The notes under the pieces: generated by a model
Databases searched by the model: none
Told to the model about the DNA's origin: nothing
What the model saw: the letters and a program-made list of their open reading frames with translations, nothing else
Position numbers and translations under genes: made by a program
Part shown: piece after piece, positions 17,357 through 25,861 of the stretch
Layout: each line of letters opens with the position of its first letter
How positions within the stretch are numbered: position 1 is the first letter of the stretch
From: Qaidamihabitans albus
Lineage (GTDB): Bacteria; Actinomycetota; Actinomycetes; Mycobacteriales; Pseudonocardiaceae
NCBI RefSeq assembly: GCF_016464705.1
Contig: NZ_JAEHOB010000001.1
Span: forward strand, 124,001 to 188,000
DNA length: 64,000 bases
Direction: 5' to 3'

Positions 17357-18640
17357 TTACGTGTCGGACTTCTTGAACTCGAACTTCCCGGCCGCCTCGG
17401 AGCTGAAGTCGTACTTCAGCGTGGCCAGGCCGAACGGCTTGCCCGGATCCACCGAGTACAGCGTGGTGGACCGGGGCGGGTTGCGCGTGTCGGCCGGACC
17501 GTACTCGTAGTCACCGGTGAGCCCGTCGAACGACACCGTGCCGAGCTCCTGGCTCGCCTGGAGCAGCCCGTCGCGGGAGAGGTCGCCGCGCTCCACCGCC
17601 TTCTCCAGCAGCGCGGTCATCGCCCTGGCCTGGTTGTAGCCGAACGCGAAGTAGTAGTCCGGCTGCTGCTCCGGCGCGTACTGCTCCACCCGGTCGATCA
17701 TGTCCTTCATGCCGGGCACCGACTCGTCGCCCCACTCCGTGCCCTCGGCCACGATCGTGACGTACTGCTGCATGTACGGCGCGACGGCCGACTTGGCGAG
17801 CGCCCCGACGAAGCTCGGCGACTGCCCGTACCACCGCGGCGCGAACTGCGCCTGCGCCGCCGTGCCCCAGATCTTTCCCGCGTCCGTGGGGGTCGCGGTC
17901 AGGAAGACCATCTCGCAGCCCGCACCCGCGAGCGCACCGATCTGGCCCGCGTAGTTCTCGGTGCCGACCTTGAACCGCTGGGTGTTGGCGACCGTGAACC
18001 CGTACTCCTGCGCCGCGAACTCGATGCCCTGCTGCCCGGCCTCGCCGTACACGTCGTCCTGCACCATCGTGCAAATCTTCGAGTCGGGCGAGCCGCCGCC
18101 CTCGTTGAGGTAGTGCTCCATCGCGTTGATCGACTGGATCTGGTACGGCGCGCCGATCGGCAGCAGGTTGTCCTCCCGCACCCAGATCGCGTCGAGCGAC
18201 GCGGGCGCGGCGATCATCTTGTCGCTCTCCAGCAACGGCAGCACGGCCAGTGTCGGTGCCGTGCCGAGGATCTGGGTGAACGCGACGACGTCGCCCTTGG
18301 TCTTGTTGTACTGCTGCACGGTGACGTCGGGCTTGTAGAGGGTGTCCTCCTGCACCAGCTCGACCTTGTACTTGCCTGCGACGCCACCCTGGGAGTTGAG
18401 GTGGTCGAACCAGACCTTGTTCCCCGCGGTCAGTGGCTGGCCGATCACGGCGATCGGCCCGGACAGCGGGCTGAGCACGCCGAGCTTGATCGTCGTGCCG
18501 TCGAAACCGGCGGTGGTGCCGGGTTCGCCCGCCTGGCCACCCCCCGAGCCGCCCTCCTCTCCCGCGCCGCCGCACGCCGCGGCGAGCAGCGCCGTGGCGG
18601 CGAGTGCCGTCGTGATCTTCCATCTCTTCGTGCGCACCAT
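17357..18640 (-). CDS. Liv-type ABC importer substrate-binding lipoprotein
   Basis: Product of 427 residues from the ATG at 18638-18640 with AGGAGG upstream. A lipoprotein signal peptide ends TALLAAACGG, with the acylated Cys at about residue 23. The body fits type-I periplasmic binding proteins (IKLGVLSPLSGPIAVIGQPL, then VVAFTQILGTAPTLAVLPLL). This family binds branched amino acids, amides, urea or aromatic acids. It is the last gene of the importer operon. The acyl-CoA ligase inside the operon makes a carboxylic-acid ligand at least as likely as leucine. Confidence 0.92.
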   Translation of the reverse strand: MVRTKRWKITTALAATALLAAACGGAGEEGGSGGGQAGEPGTTAGFDGTTIKLGVLSPLSGPIAVIGQPLTAGNKVWFDHLNSQGGVAGKYKVELVQEDTLYKPDVTVQQYNKTKGDVVAFTQILGTAPTLAVLPLLESDKMIAAPASLDAIWVREDNLLPIGAPYQIQSINAMEHYLNEGGGSPDSKICTMVQDDVYGEAGQQGIEFAAQEYGFTVANTQRFKVGTENYAGQIGALAGAGCEMVFLTATPTDAGKIWGTAAQAQFAPRWYGQSPSFVGALAKSAVAPYMQQYVTIVAEGTEWGDESVPGMKDMIDRVEQYAPEQQPDYYFAFGYNQARAMTALLEKAVERGDLSRDGLLQASQELGTVSFDGLTGDYEYGPADTRNPPRSTTLYSVDPGKPFGLATLKYDFSSEAAGKFEFKKSDT

Positions 18641-18654
18641 GACGCCTCCTTGAG

Positions 18655-19752
18655 TCAGTAAGAGAACGGCCAGGCCTTGAAGTAGGCCTTGATCCGCAGC
18701 CAGATGCCGGCCAGTCCCCGCGGCTCCAGCACCAGGAACAGAACGATGAGCAGGCCGAAAAGGGCCTGGTTGAGCGCGAAGACGCTGACGAAGCCCTCGC
18801 CGCCGACGCTCGTGCGCACGCCGGGGATGGCGTCGCTGTAGCGGTCGATGAGCGCGGGCAGCGCGCCGACGAAGATCGCCCCGAGCACAGAACCGAAGAT
18901 CGTGCCCAGCCCCCCGACGATCACGATCGCGATGTACTGGATGGACAGCAGCAGGTTCCACTCGTCCGGACTGACGAACTGCTGGTACGACCCGAACAGC
19001 GCACCCGCGACGGAAGCGATCGCGCTGGAGAGCATGAACGCGCCGATCTTGTAGCGGCCCGCGCGGACGCCGATCACCTCGGCGGCCTGGTCGCGGTCGC
19101 GCACCGCCTGCAGCGCCCGCCCCGGCCGTGTGCGCACGAGGTTCTTCGCGAGCAACGCCACCAGCGCGACGAGTGCCCACACCAGCCAGAACCAGCCCTG
19201 GTTGCGCGAGTAGCTCTCGCCGAGCAGCGTCAGCCCACCGAAGTCGATTGGCCCGATCGCGGGCTGCGCGTTCACCGACGTGCCCGAGTTGCCGCCGGTG
19301 ATCGGGGTCAGGTTGCGCCACAGGTGCTCGCCGATGAAGATCAGCCCGAGGGTGACGATGGCGAGGTAGTGGCCGCGCAGGCGCAGTGCGAACGGTCCGA
19401 TCAGGCCGCCGAGCACGGCGCCCACCACGCCGGCGGCCAGCAGCCACACCGGTAGCGGCAGGCCGAGATCGCCACCGATGCGGGCGGTCACGTACGCCCC
19501 GGCGCCGATGAAGAAGGCGTGCCCGAGGGAGATCTGCCCGCAGTAGCCGGTGAGCAGGTTCAGCCCGAGTGCGCCGATCGCGGTGATCCCGACGTAGATG
19601 AGCACCGACAGCCAGAAGTCGTCCTGCAGGATCGTCGGCAGCAGCAGGAAGACGGCGATCATGGCGACCAGCCCGAAGCGCGCCAACGGCGTGCCGAACA
19701 GCCGCAGCTCGTCGGCGTAGCCGCGGGTCATGTTGCGGTGCGCCCCGGCCAT
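18655..19752 (-). CDS. Liv-type ABC importer permease (LivM-like)
   Basis: Product of 365 residues with about ten hydrophobic segments. The family signature appears as LLTGYCGQISLGHAFFIGAG near residue 70, and the cytoplasmic loop RDRDQAAEVIGVRAGRYKI near 220 is the coupling EAA-like region. The ATG at 19750-19752 overlaps the livH-type stop by one base; a second Met seven codons in is an alternative start. It forms a heterodimeric channel with the neighbouring permease. Confidence 0.93.
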   Translation of the reverse strand: MAGAHRNMTRGYADELRLFGTPLARFGLVAMIAVFLLLPTILQDDFWLSVLIYVGITAIGALGLNLLTGYCGQISLGHAFFIGAGAYVTARIGGDLGLPLPVWLLAAGVVGAVLGGLIGPFALRLRGHYLAIVTLGLIFIGEHLWRNLTPITGGNSGTSVNAQPAIGPIDFGGLTLLGESYSRNQGWFWLVWALVALVALLAKNLVRTRPGRALQAVRDRDQAAEVIGVRAGRYKIGAFMLSSAIASVAGALFGSYQQFVSPDEWNLLLSIQYIAIVIVGGLGTIFGSVLGAIFVGALPALIDRYSDAIPGVRTSVGGEGFVSVFALNQALFGLLIVLFLVLEPRGLAGIWLRIKAYFKAWPFSY

Positions 19753-20648
19753 CAGATCCGCCTTACTTCCCTGGTGCCCAGCAGTCCGTACGGCCGGATC
19801 AGCAGGATCACGATCATCAGCAGGTAGGGCACGATGACGGAGACGTTGTCGCCCGCCCAGGAGAACAGCCGGTCCTGGTAGCCGCGGGTGAGCGCCTCGG
19901 CGAGGCCGATGATCAGCCCGCCGAGCACGGCGCCCGCGGGCGAGTCCATCCCGCCGAGGATCATCGCCGGGAAGGCGGCCAGCGCGATGAACCCGATCGA
20001 CGGCGTCAGCCCGCCAGGACCGGCCGCCATCAGGATCCCGGCGAGCGCGGCCAGTGCCGCCGCGATCGCCCACGACACGGCGTAGACCCGCCGTGCGCTG
20101 ATGCCCTGCGCGAGCGCCGCCTCCGGGTCGAACGCGGTGACCCGCATCGCGAGTCCGAGCGAGGAGAACCGGAAGAAGAGGAAGAACGCGAGCACGACGG
20201 CCGCGGTGAGCCCGATCGTCCACAGGTCCCGTACACCGAAGACGAGCCCGAACGCCTCGACGGTGCGGATGTTCCACGGGTTGTTCACCTGCTTGTGCTC
20301 GAAGCCCCAGATCGCGGTGATGAGCGGTTCGAGTACGAACAGCAGGCCGATGGTGATCATGATGACGGCGAACGGCGGCTGGCCGACCATGCGGCGCAGC
20401 ACGATCCGCTCGAACGTGGCACCGACGAGCGCGGCGCTCACACAGCACAGCAGCACCGCGACGGCGAACGCGACGGCCAGGTTGTTGGAGAAGGTGTAGC
20501 CGAGGTAGGCACCCAGCGCGAGCAGCCCGCCCTGCGCGAAGTTGATCACGCCGGTCGACTTGTAGATCACCACGAAGCCCAGCGCCACGAGTGCGTACGT
20601 GGAGCCGAGCGAGAGGCCCGCGAAGCAGTTCTGCAGAAAGGTCGTCAC
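19752..20648 (-). CDS. Liv-type ABC importer permease (LivH-like)
   Basis: Product of 298 residues from a GTG at 20646-20648 that overlaps the acyl-CoA ligase stop (GTGA), indicating coupling. It begins VTTFLQNCFAGLSLGSTYAL and contains GVINFAQGGLLALGAYLGYT, hallmark of the LivH family, and the loop AFDPEAALAQGISARRVYAV. Eight or so membrane helices are predicted. It pairs with the LivM-like permease. Confidence 0.93.
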   Translation of the reverse strand: MTTFLQNCFAGLSLGSTYALVALGFVVIYKSTGVINFAQGGLLALGAYLGYTFSNNLAVAFAVAVLLCCVSAALVGATFERIVLRRMVGQPPFAVIMITIGLLFVLEPLITAIWGFEHKQVNNPWNIRTVEAFGLVFGVRDLWTIGLTAAVVLAFFLFFRFSSLGLAMRVTAFDPEAALAQGISARRVYAVSWAIAAALAALAGILMAAGPGGLTPSIGFIALAAFPAMILGGMDSPAGAVLGGLIIGLAEALTRGYQDRLFSWAGDNVSVIVPYLLMIVILLIRPYGLLGTREVRRI

Positions 20649-22489
20649 CGGTACATCGCCTCGATCTCGGTCTCGAAGCGGCGCTCGACGGCCCGGCGCT
20701 TCACCTTCTGCGTCGCGGTCAGCTCGCCGTCGGTGTGATCGAGTTCCTTGGTGATGAGCGTGAAGCGCTTGAGCTGCTCGACGCTCGCCAGCCCGTGGTT
20801 GATCTCGGCGACCACGCTCTCGACGAGTGCGCGCACCTCCGGCTTCGCGGACAGGTCCGCGTAGGTGGTGTAGTCCAGCCCGCGGCGCCGGGCCCAGTCC
20901 CCGACGGTGTCCAGCTCGATGCCGATCAGTGCGGTGAGGTACTTGCGGCGGTCGCCGATCACCACGGCCTCGCGGATGTGGGGCGAGACCTTGAGCCGGT
21001 TCTCGATCTCCGAAGGGGAGATGTTCTTCCCGCCCGCGGTGATGAGGATGTCCTTCTTGCGGTCGGTGATCCGCAGGAACCCGTCGTGGTCGATCTCCCC
21101 GACGTCCCCGGTGTGCAGCCAGCCGTCCTCGTCGACGGTCGCCGCCGTGGCCTCCGGATTGTCGAGGTAGCCGGAGAACACGCCCGCCGAGCGGGTCAGG
21201 ATCTCGCCGTCCGCGGCGATCCGCAGCTCCACACCGGGCAGCGCGGTGCCGACCGAGCCGAGCCGCACGTCGCCGGCCGGGGTGAGCGTGCAGATCGCCG
21301 TGTTCTCGGTCTGCCCGTAGCCCTCGCGCACCGGCACCCCGATGGCCCACAGGTACTCCAGCACCTGTGGCGCGATCGGTGCCGCACCGCTGACCGCCAC
21401 GCGCACCCTGACCAGGCCGAGCCGTTCCCGCAGCGGCCGGAAGACGAGCAGCTCGCACAGGGCGCGCAGCATCCGGTCGGCGAGGGTCGCCTCGCCGCGC
21501 ATCCGCCGTGGCGCGATACGCCTGCCCTGGCGCAGGCAGAAGCGGTAGGTCGCGCGCTTGAGCCTGCTCGCGTCCGTCATCCGGCTCTCGACGCCGGCGA
21601 GCATCTTCTCCCAGACCCGCGGCACGCCGAGAAACACCGTGGGCTGCACGTCGCGGAGGTCGTGGGCGAAGGAAGGGCCGCCCTCGCCGAAGTTGACCAC
21701 CGACCCCGCCCACACCGAGTCGATCACCGACGTCAGCCGCTCCGCAATGTGGCAGAGCGGCAGGTAGCTGAGCACCTCGTCGTCCGGCCTGCCGCCGAGC
21801 GCCTCGACGAACGTGCGGCCCGAGGCGACCAGGTTGGCGTGGGAGATCAGCGCGCCCTTGGGCGGTCCGGTGGTGCCGGAGGTGTAGACGATGATCGCGG
21901 TCGCGGACTCGTCGAGCGCGGCGACGGACCCGGCGTAGGCGGCGGCCGGGTCGGTGGCCGCCGCACCGCGTTCTTCGAGGTCCGCGAACGTGACCGGCCC
22001 GGAGGCCGCCAGGTCGACGCCGCGCGGGTCGATCAGCACGATGTGTTCCAGCGCGGGCAGCCGGTCGAGCACGGCGACGGCCTTGTCGAGCTGTTCCTCG
22101 TCCTCGGTGACGAGCACCCGGCAGCGGGAGTGCGCGAGCAGGTACTCGACCTCGGCCTCCGGCGAGGTCGGGTAGATGCCGACGCACTGCGCCCCGAGGC
22201 CCTGCACGGCGAGGTCGGCGATCACCCACTCCGGCCGGTTCTCGGCGTGGATCGCCACGCGGTCGCCGGGCCCGACGCCGAGCTCCCGCAGCCCGGCGGC
22301 GACGTTGGCGACCCGGGCGGCGTACTCCGCCCACGTCCACTCGCGCCAGAGCCCGCGGTGCTTCTCGCGCAGCGCCACCGCGGAGCCCCGGTCGCGGGCG
22401 TTCTCCAGCAGCTTGCCGGGCAGCGTGGCTCGTGAGTGCGCACCCGAGTTAGAACTCGTGTCGCCACTCACGACCGCGTGCGCACTCAT
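20645..22489 (-). CDS. long-chain/aryl acyl-CoA ligase (AMP-forming) inside the ABC operon
   Basis: Product of 614 residues. The adenylation motifs are IIVYTSGTTGPPKGALISH (P-loop), GYGQTENTAICTL, and WLHTGDVGEIDHDGFLRI followed by DRKKDILITAGGKNISP. It activates a carboxylic acid to its CoA thioester. The ATG overlaps the LivG-like stop (ATGA) and its own stop overlaps the LivH-like start, so it is a true operon member; coupled uptake and CoA-trapping of the imported acid is the simplest reading. The first 20 residues include a translated copy of the 44-bp repeat (copy D), an unusual N-terminal addition. Confidence 0.92.
   Translation of the reverse strand: MSAHAVVSGDTSSNSGAHSRATLPGKLLENARDRGSAVALREKHRGLWREWTWAEYAARVANVAAGLRELGVGPGDRVAIHAENRPEWVIADLAVQGLGAQCVGIYPTSPEAEVEYLLAHSRCRVLVTEDEEQLDKAVAVLDRLPALEHIVLIDPRGVDLAASGPVTFADLEERGAAATDPAAAYAGSVAALDESATAIIVYTSGTTGPPKGALISHANLVASGRTFVEALGGRPDDEVLSYLPLCHIAERLTSVIDSVWAGSVVNFGEGGPSFAHDLRDVQPTVFLGVPRVWEKMLAGVESRMTDASRLKRATYRFCLRQGRRIAPRRMRGEATLADRMLRALCELLVFRPLRERLGLVRVRVAVSGAAPIAPQVLEYLWAIGVPVREGYGQTENTAICTLTPAGDVRLGSVGTALPGVELRIAADGEILTRSAGVFSGYLDNPEATAATVDEDGWLHTGDVGEIDHDGFLRITDRKKDILITAGGKNISPSEIENRLKVSPHIREAVVIGDRRKYLTALIGIELDTVGDWARRRGLDYTTYADLSAKPEVRALVESVVAEINHGLASVEQLKRFTLITKELDHTDGELTATQKVKRRAVERRFETEIEAMYR
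22430..22473. repeat. 44-bp palindromic repeat, copy D, within the acyl-CoA ligase start
   Basis: Bounded by TCGTGAGTG and CACTCACGA with core CGAGTTAGAACTCG, the best-paired copy of the family. It is translated in frame as Val-Val-Ser-Gly-Asp-Thr-Ser-Ser-Asn-Ser-Gly-Ala-His-Ser-Arg near residues 6-20 of the ligase. The hairpin in the mRNA lies just after the start codon. Confidence 0.9.
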
Positions 22490-23280
22490 GCCGCACCGCC
22501 GAGGTAGGCCTCGATCACCTGCGGGTTCTCCTGTATCTCGCCCGGCTCGCCAGTGGCGATGGCGACCCCGAAGTCCAGTGCCAGCACCCGGTCGGCGAGA
22601 TCCATCACCAGGCTCATGTCGTGCTCCACGAGGATCATCGCGAGCCCCAGCTCGCGGCGGGCTTCGAGGAGGTAGCGGGCGGTGTCCTCGGTCTCCTCGA
22701 GGTTCATCCCGGCGACGGGCTCGTCGAGCAGCAGTAGCCGCGGCCGCATCGCCAGCGCGCGGCCCAGCTCCGTGCGCTTGGCCACGCCGTAGGGCAGCAT
22801 CCCGGCGGGCATCCGGCGGTAGGGCTCCAGTTCGAGCAGCTCCACGATCTCCTCGACCGCGGCCCGGTGCGCCACCTCCTCGCGTTTGGCCCTGCCCCAC
22901 CAGAACATCCCCGAGAAGAACCCCGTCCGCATCAGGTGGTGCCTGCCGAGCATCAGGTTCTCGACGACGGTGAGGTGCCCGAACAGGCCGAGGTTCTGGA
23001 ACGTGCGCGCCACGCCGAGGGTGGCGATCTCCGCAGGCGCCCGTCCGAGCAGCGAGCGGCCGTCCAGCGCGATCGTGCCCCGCTGCGGGCGGTAGACGCC
23101 GTTGAGGCAGTTGAAGATGGAGGTCTTGCCTGCACCGTTCGGGCCGATCACCGCGAACAGCTCGCCCCGCCGCACCTCGAAGCCGACGCTGTCCAGCGCC
23201 GTCACGCCACCGAAGTGCAGGGTGAGGTCGCGCACCTCGAGCAGCGCGCCCGTTTCCGACGGCTCACTCACGCGCTCCAT
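22486..23280 (-). CDS. Liv-type ABC importer ATPase (LivG-like)
   Basis: Product of 264 residues. Walker A is GPNGAGKTSIFNCLNG, Walker B LLLLDEPVAGMNLEE. The signature is the divergent MLPYGVAKRTELGRAL rather than LSGGQ, as is usual for LivG proteins of this type. LGVARTFQNLGLFGHLTVVE is the Q-loop. Its start overlaps the LivF-like gene by 13 bp. It energises import together with the LivF-like subunit. Confidence 0.93.
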   Translation of the reverse strand: MERVSEPSETGALLEVRDLTLHFGGVTALDSVGFEVRRGELFAVIGPNGAGKTSIFNCLNGVYRPQRGTIALDGRSLLGRAPAEIATLGVARTFQNLGLFGHLTVVENLMLGRHHLMRTGFFSGMFWWGRAKREEVAHRAAVEEIVELLELEPYRRMPAGMLPYGVAKRTELGRALAMRPRLLLLDEPVAGMNLEETEDTARYLLEARRELGLAMILVEHDMSLVMDLADRVLALDFGVAIATGEPGEIQENPQVIEAYLGGAA

Positions 23281-24068
23281 CGCTTCTTCCTCCGGTAGCT
23301 CTTGACCTTGGCGAAGGAGCGCCGTTCGCCGCCGGCCGAACCGAGATAGAACTCGCGGATGTCCTCGTCGGCCAGCAGCTCCGCGGCCGGGCCGTCCTTG
23401 ACGACCTGCCCGGTCTCCAACACGTAACCCGAGTCGGCGATCTCCAGCGCCATCACCGCGTTCTGCTCCACCAGCAGCACGCTCGTGCCCTGCCGGTTGA
23501 TCTGCACGACGATGTCGCGAACCTGCTCGACGAGCTTCGGCGCGAGCCCGAGCGAGGGCTCGTCGAGCAGCAACAGCCTGGGCTGTGCCATGAGCGCCCT
23601 GCCGATCGCGAGCATCTGCTGCTCGCCGCCGGACAGGTAGCCCGCGACGGACCTGCGGCGCTGCGCCAGCACCGGGAACAGGTCGAGCACGCGGGTGTAG
23701 GACTCCTGGATCTCCGCGCGCGAGCGGCGGGTGTACGCCCCGGCCCGCAGGTTCTCGTCGACGGTGATCTCGGCGAAGACCCGCCTGCCCTCCATGACCT
23801 GCGCGATGCCCTTGCGCACCACGTCGGCAGGGTCGGCCGCGGTGATGTCGGCGTCCCCGAGCCGCACCGTGCCCTTGGTGATCTTGCCGCGGTGCGGCGT
23901 CAGCAGGCCGGTGACCGCACGCAGGAGAGTGGTCTTCCCGGCGCCGTTCGCGCCGAGCAGCGCGACGATCGAGTCCGTGGGGACTCGCAGGCTCAACCCG
24001 CGGAGGACGAGCACCACGTCGTCGTAGACGACTTCGAGGTTGCTCACGGAGAGCATGGGTGGCGCCAA
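23268..24068 (-). CDS. Liv-type ABC importer ATPase (LivF-like)
   Basis: Product of 266 residues. Walker A GANGAGKTTLLRAV, signature YLSGGEQQMLAIGRAL and Walker B LLLLDEPSLGLAP are present. The TTG at 24066-24068 is taken as start because GGAG lies seven bases upstream; an ATG four codons later is the alternative. An unusually long basic tail (FAKVKSYRRKKRWS) follows the domain. It is the promoter-proximal gene of a six-gene operon: two ATPases, the acyl-CoA ligase, two permeases and the binding protein. Confidence 0.92.
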   Translation of the reverse strand: MAPPMLSVSNLEVVYDDVVLVLRGLSLRVPTDSIVALLGANGAGKTTLLRAVTGLLTPHRGKITKGTVRLGDADITAADPADVVRKGIAQVMEGRRVFAEITVDENLRAGAYTRRSRAEIQESYTRVLDLFPVLAQRRRSVAGYLSGGEQQMLAIGRALMAQPRLLLLDEPSLGLAPKLVEQVRDIVVQINRQGTSVLLVEQNAVMALEIADSGYVLETGQVVKDGPAAELLADEDIREFYLGSAGGERRSFAKVKSYRRKKRWSA

Positions 24069-24090
24069 GGATCCACTCCTTAGTTGCCAA

Positions 24091-24106
24091 AGTGATGTGG
24101 ATCACA
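24091..24106. promoter_or_regulatory. Crp/GlxR-like site between the ABC operon and M20 peptidase 2
   Basis: AGTGATGTGGATCACA fits TGTGA-N6-TCACA with one mismatch and includes the palindrome GTGAT-N4-ATCAC. It sits 22 bp before the LivF-like start and 88 bp before the M20 start, so it could control both directions. The flanking ACAACG is also shared with the site at 15901-15916. Confidence 0.55.
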
Positions 24107-24193
24107 ACGAATACGGACGTTATGCGCTTACCATGCGTGCGAGCAAGAGCCGAGCCGAACTGTGACCTTCCAGCCGGATGGCAGGATGGCGGC

Positions 24194-25612
24194 GTGGAAT
24201 CGCGAACCGTACGAGACACCGTTCGAGCGCTCTGGGCCGACGACATCCTGCCCAGCCTGTCCCGCCTGGTGGAGATCCCTGCCCTTTCGCCGTCGTTCGA
24301 TCCCGACTGGGCGGGCACCGGGCACCTGGACGCCGCCGTCGGCCACGTCAGGAGCTGGCTCGCCGCGCGGGAGATCCCCGGCGCGCGCGTCGACGTGGTC
24401 CGCCTCGAGGGCCGCAGCCCGGTGCTGCTGCTGGACGTCCCGGCGACCGAGGGCGCCGAGGACCGGGGAACCGTGCTGCTCTACGGCCACCTCGACAAGC
24501 AGCCGCCGCTCGGGGGCTGGTCCGACGGTCTGGGCCCGTGGACCCCGGTGGTCCGCGACGATCGTCTCTACGGCCGGGGATCGGCTGACGACGGCTACGC
24601 AGGCTACGCGGCGACGGCCGCGCTGGAGGCCGTCCGCGCGGCCGGTGGCGGGCACGCGCGGGCCGTCGTCCTGCTGGAGACCGGTGAGGAGTCCGGCAGC
24701 CCGGACCTGCCCGCCTACCTCGACCACCTCAGCGACCGGCTCGGCCAGGTCTCGTTCGTGGTCTGCCTCGACTCGGGCGGCAACGACTACGAGCGGCTGT
24801 GGCTGACCACGAGCCTGCGGGGCCTGCTGCAGGTGCACGTGACCGTGCGCGTGCTCGGATCCGCGCAGCACTCGGGTCTGGCCGGCGGGATCGTGCCCAG
24901 TTCCTTCCGGGTGCTGCGCCGGCTCCTCGACCGGCTCGAGGACGCCGAGACGGGCGAGATCACCCTGGCAGAGTGCAACGTCGAGATCCCGGCGAACCGC
25001 GTGGCGGAGGCGAAGGCCACCGCCGAGGTCGCCCCCGGGGCGGTCAGGGGCTCGTTCCCGCTGCACGGCGACACCAGGACCGTCGCCGAGGACGAGGTCG
25101 AGTTGCTGCTGAACAACGGGTGGCGGCCCTCGCTGTCCGTCATCGGCGCCTCGGGACTGCCCGAGGCGGCCGACGCGGGCAACGTGCTGCGCGATTCCAC
25201 CACGCTCGCGCTGGGCTTCCGGCTGCCACCGACCGCCGACTCGGCGGCCGCGCTCGCGGCCGTGCGGAAGGCGCTCACCACCGACGTCCCGTACTCGGCG
25301 ACGGTCGAGATCGTCGGCGACGAGAGCGCCGACGGCTGGAATGCGCCCGAGACGGCGCCCTGGCTGGCGGCCGGGCTGGACGCCGTGAGCGACGGCGTGT
25401 TCGGCGCCCCGTGGCGGGCCGTCGGCCTCGGCGGCTCGATCCCGTTCATGGGCCTGCTCGGCAAGAAGTACCCGGACGCGCAGTTCCTGGTGACCGGTGC
25501 GCTCGGCCCGGACTCCAACGCCCACGTGCCGGACGAGTGGCTGAACCTGCCCCACGCGCAGCGGGTGACCGAGGCCGTCGCCCACCTGCTGCACGCCCAC
25601 GCCACCTCGTGA
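24194..25612 (+). CDS. M20-family metallopeptidase 2
   Basis: Product of 472 residues from a GTG start (ESRTVRDTVRALWADDILP). It is clearly paralogous to the gene at 15941: LLYGHLDKQPPLGGW, GRGSADDGYAGYAATAAL, LLETGEESGSPDLPAY, LDSGGNDYERLWLTTSLRG and SNAHVPDEWLNLPHAQ keep all metal ligands and spacing. It is divergent from the ABC importer operon, and the Crp-like site lies between them. Dipeptidase or N-acyl-amino-acid hydrolase activity is expected; which one cannot be decided from sequence. Confidence 0.9.
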   Translation: MESRTVRDTVRALWADDILPSLSRLVEIPALSPSFDPDWAGTGHLDAAVGHVRSWLAAREIPGARVDVVRLEGRSPVLLLDVPATEGAEDRGTVLLYGHLDKQPPLGGWSDGLGPWTPVVRDDRLYGRGSADDGYAGYAATAALEAVRAAGGGHARAVVLLETGEESGSPDLPAYLDHLSDRLGQVSFVVCLDSGGNDYERLWLTTSLRGLLQVHVTVRVLGSAQHSGLAGGIVPSSFRVLRRLLDRLEDAETGEITLAECNVEIPANRVAEAKATAEVAPGAVRGSFPLHGDTRTVAEDEVELLLNNGWRPSLSVIGASGLPEAADAGNVLRDSTTLALGFRLPPTADSAAALAAVRKALTTDVPYSATVEIVGDESADGWNAPETAPWLAAGLDAVSDGVFGAPWRAVGLGGSIPFMGLLGKKYPDAQFLVTGALGPDSNAHVPDEWLNLPHAQRVTEAVAHLLHAHATS

Positions 25613-25662
25613 CCCTCGTTGCGGCCAGCTTTTCCCGCAGGTAGGACAGTGCTCCCTTCGGT

Positions 25663-25785
25663 TATGATCGCGGTCATGAGTTTCTTCTTCCGAGTCTGAC
25701 GCGGCCGCTGGCGAGTCGCGGACATCCCCTCGCCAGCGATGCGGAGCGGTGCGGCAGACCGCTCCGGGTCGCGACGTGGGAGAAG
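25663..25785 (+). promoter_or_regulatory. putative leaderless attenuator region before the methyltransferase
   Basis: A good -10 element TATGAT (25663-25668) places the transcript start at or next to the ATG at 25676, giving a leaderless leader peptide. Downstream are two perfect hairpins: CGCTGGCGAG/CTCGCCAGCG (25706-25715 with 25729-25738) and GGAGCGGT/ACCGCTCC (25743-25750 with 25758-25765). GTCGCG (25715-25720) can instead pair with CGCGAC (25770-25775), which would disrupt the first hairpin and enclose the second. Alternative folds after a Phe-rich mini-ORF resemble ribosome-mediated attenuation; the assignment is inference. Confidence 0.5.
25676..25699 (+). CDS. leader peptide MSFFFRV
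   Basis: ATG AGT followed by three consecutive TTC codons, then CGA GTC TGA. It is seven residues long, begins at the predicted transcription start (leaderless) and is followed by competing hairpins. Three Phe codons in a row in so short an ORF is the classic look of an amino-acid-sensing leader peptide. It could respond to charged tRNA-Phe. Confidence 0.5.
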   Translation: MSFFFRV

Positions 25786-25789
25786 ATCA

Positions 25790-25861
25790 ATGATCTTTCG
25801 GGTACCGGCGCGCCCGCGCGCCGGCGCTGCACCGCGTCCAGGCGCCGTCGTCACGCCGTGA
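25790..25861 (+). CDS. small 23-aa ORF translationally coupled to the methyltransferase
   Basis: ATG at 25790 is preceded by GGGAGA at about eight bases. The product is MIFRVPARPRAGAAPRPGAV plus VTP. Its stop TGA overlaps the methyltransferase GTG start (GTGA), and the methyltransferase has no obvious ribosome site of its own, so this ORF may deliver ribosomes to it. Whether the peptide itself matters is unknown. Confidence 0.4.
   Translation: MIFRVPARPRAGAAPRPGAVVTP

Noticed and set aside
22490-22900. Longer acyl-CoA ligase frame
   Set aside because: It is antisense-frame noise within the LivG-like gene; the ATGA overlap at 22486-22489 marks the real start.
24128-25600. Long minus-strand frame opposite M20 peptidase 2
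   Set aside because: It mirrors the M20 coding frame and has no recognisable domain; the same mirror frame occurs opposite M20 peptidase 1.
25613-25857. Riboswitch before the methyltransferase
   Set aside because: I see no known aptamer core; the Phe-rich mini-ORF and alternative stems fit attenuation better.
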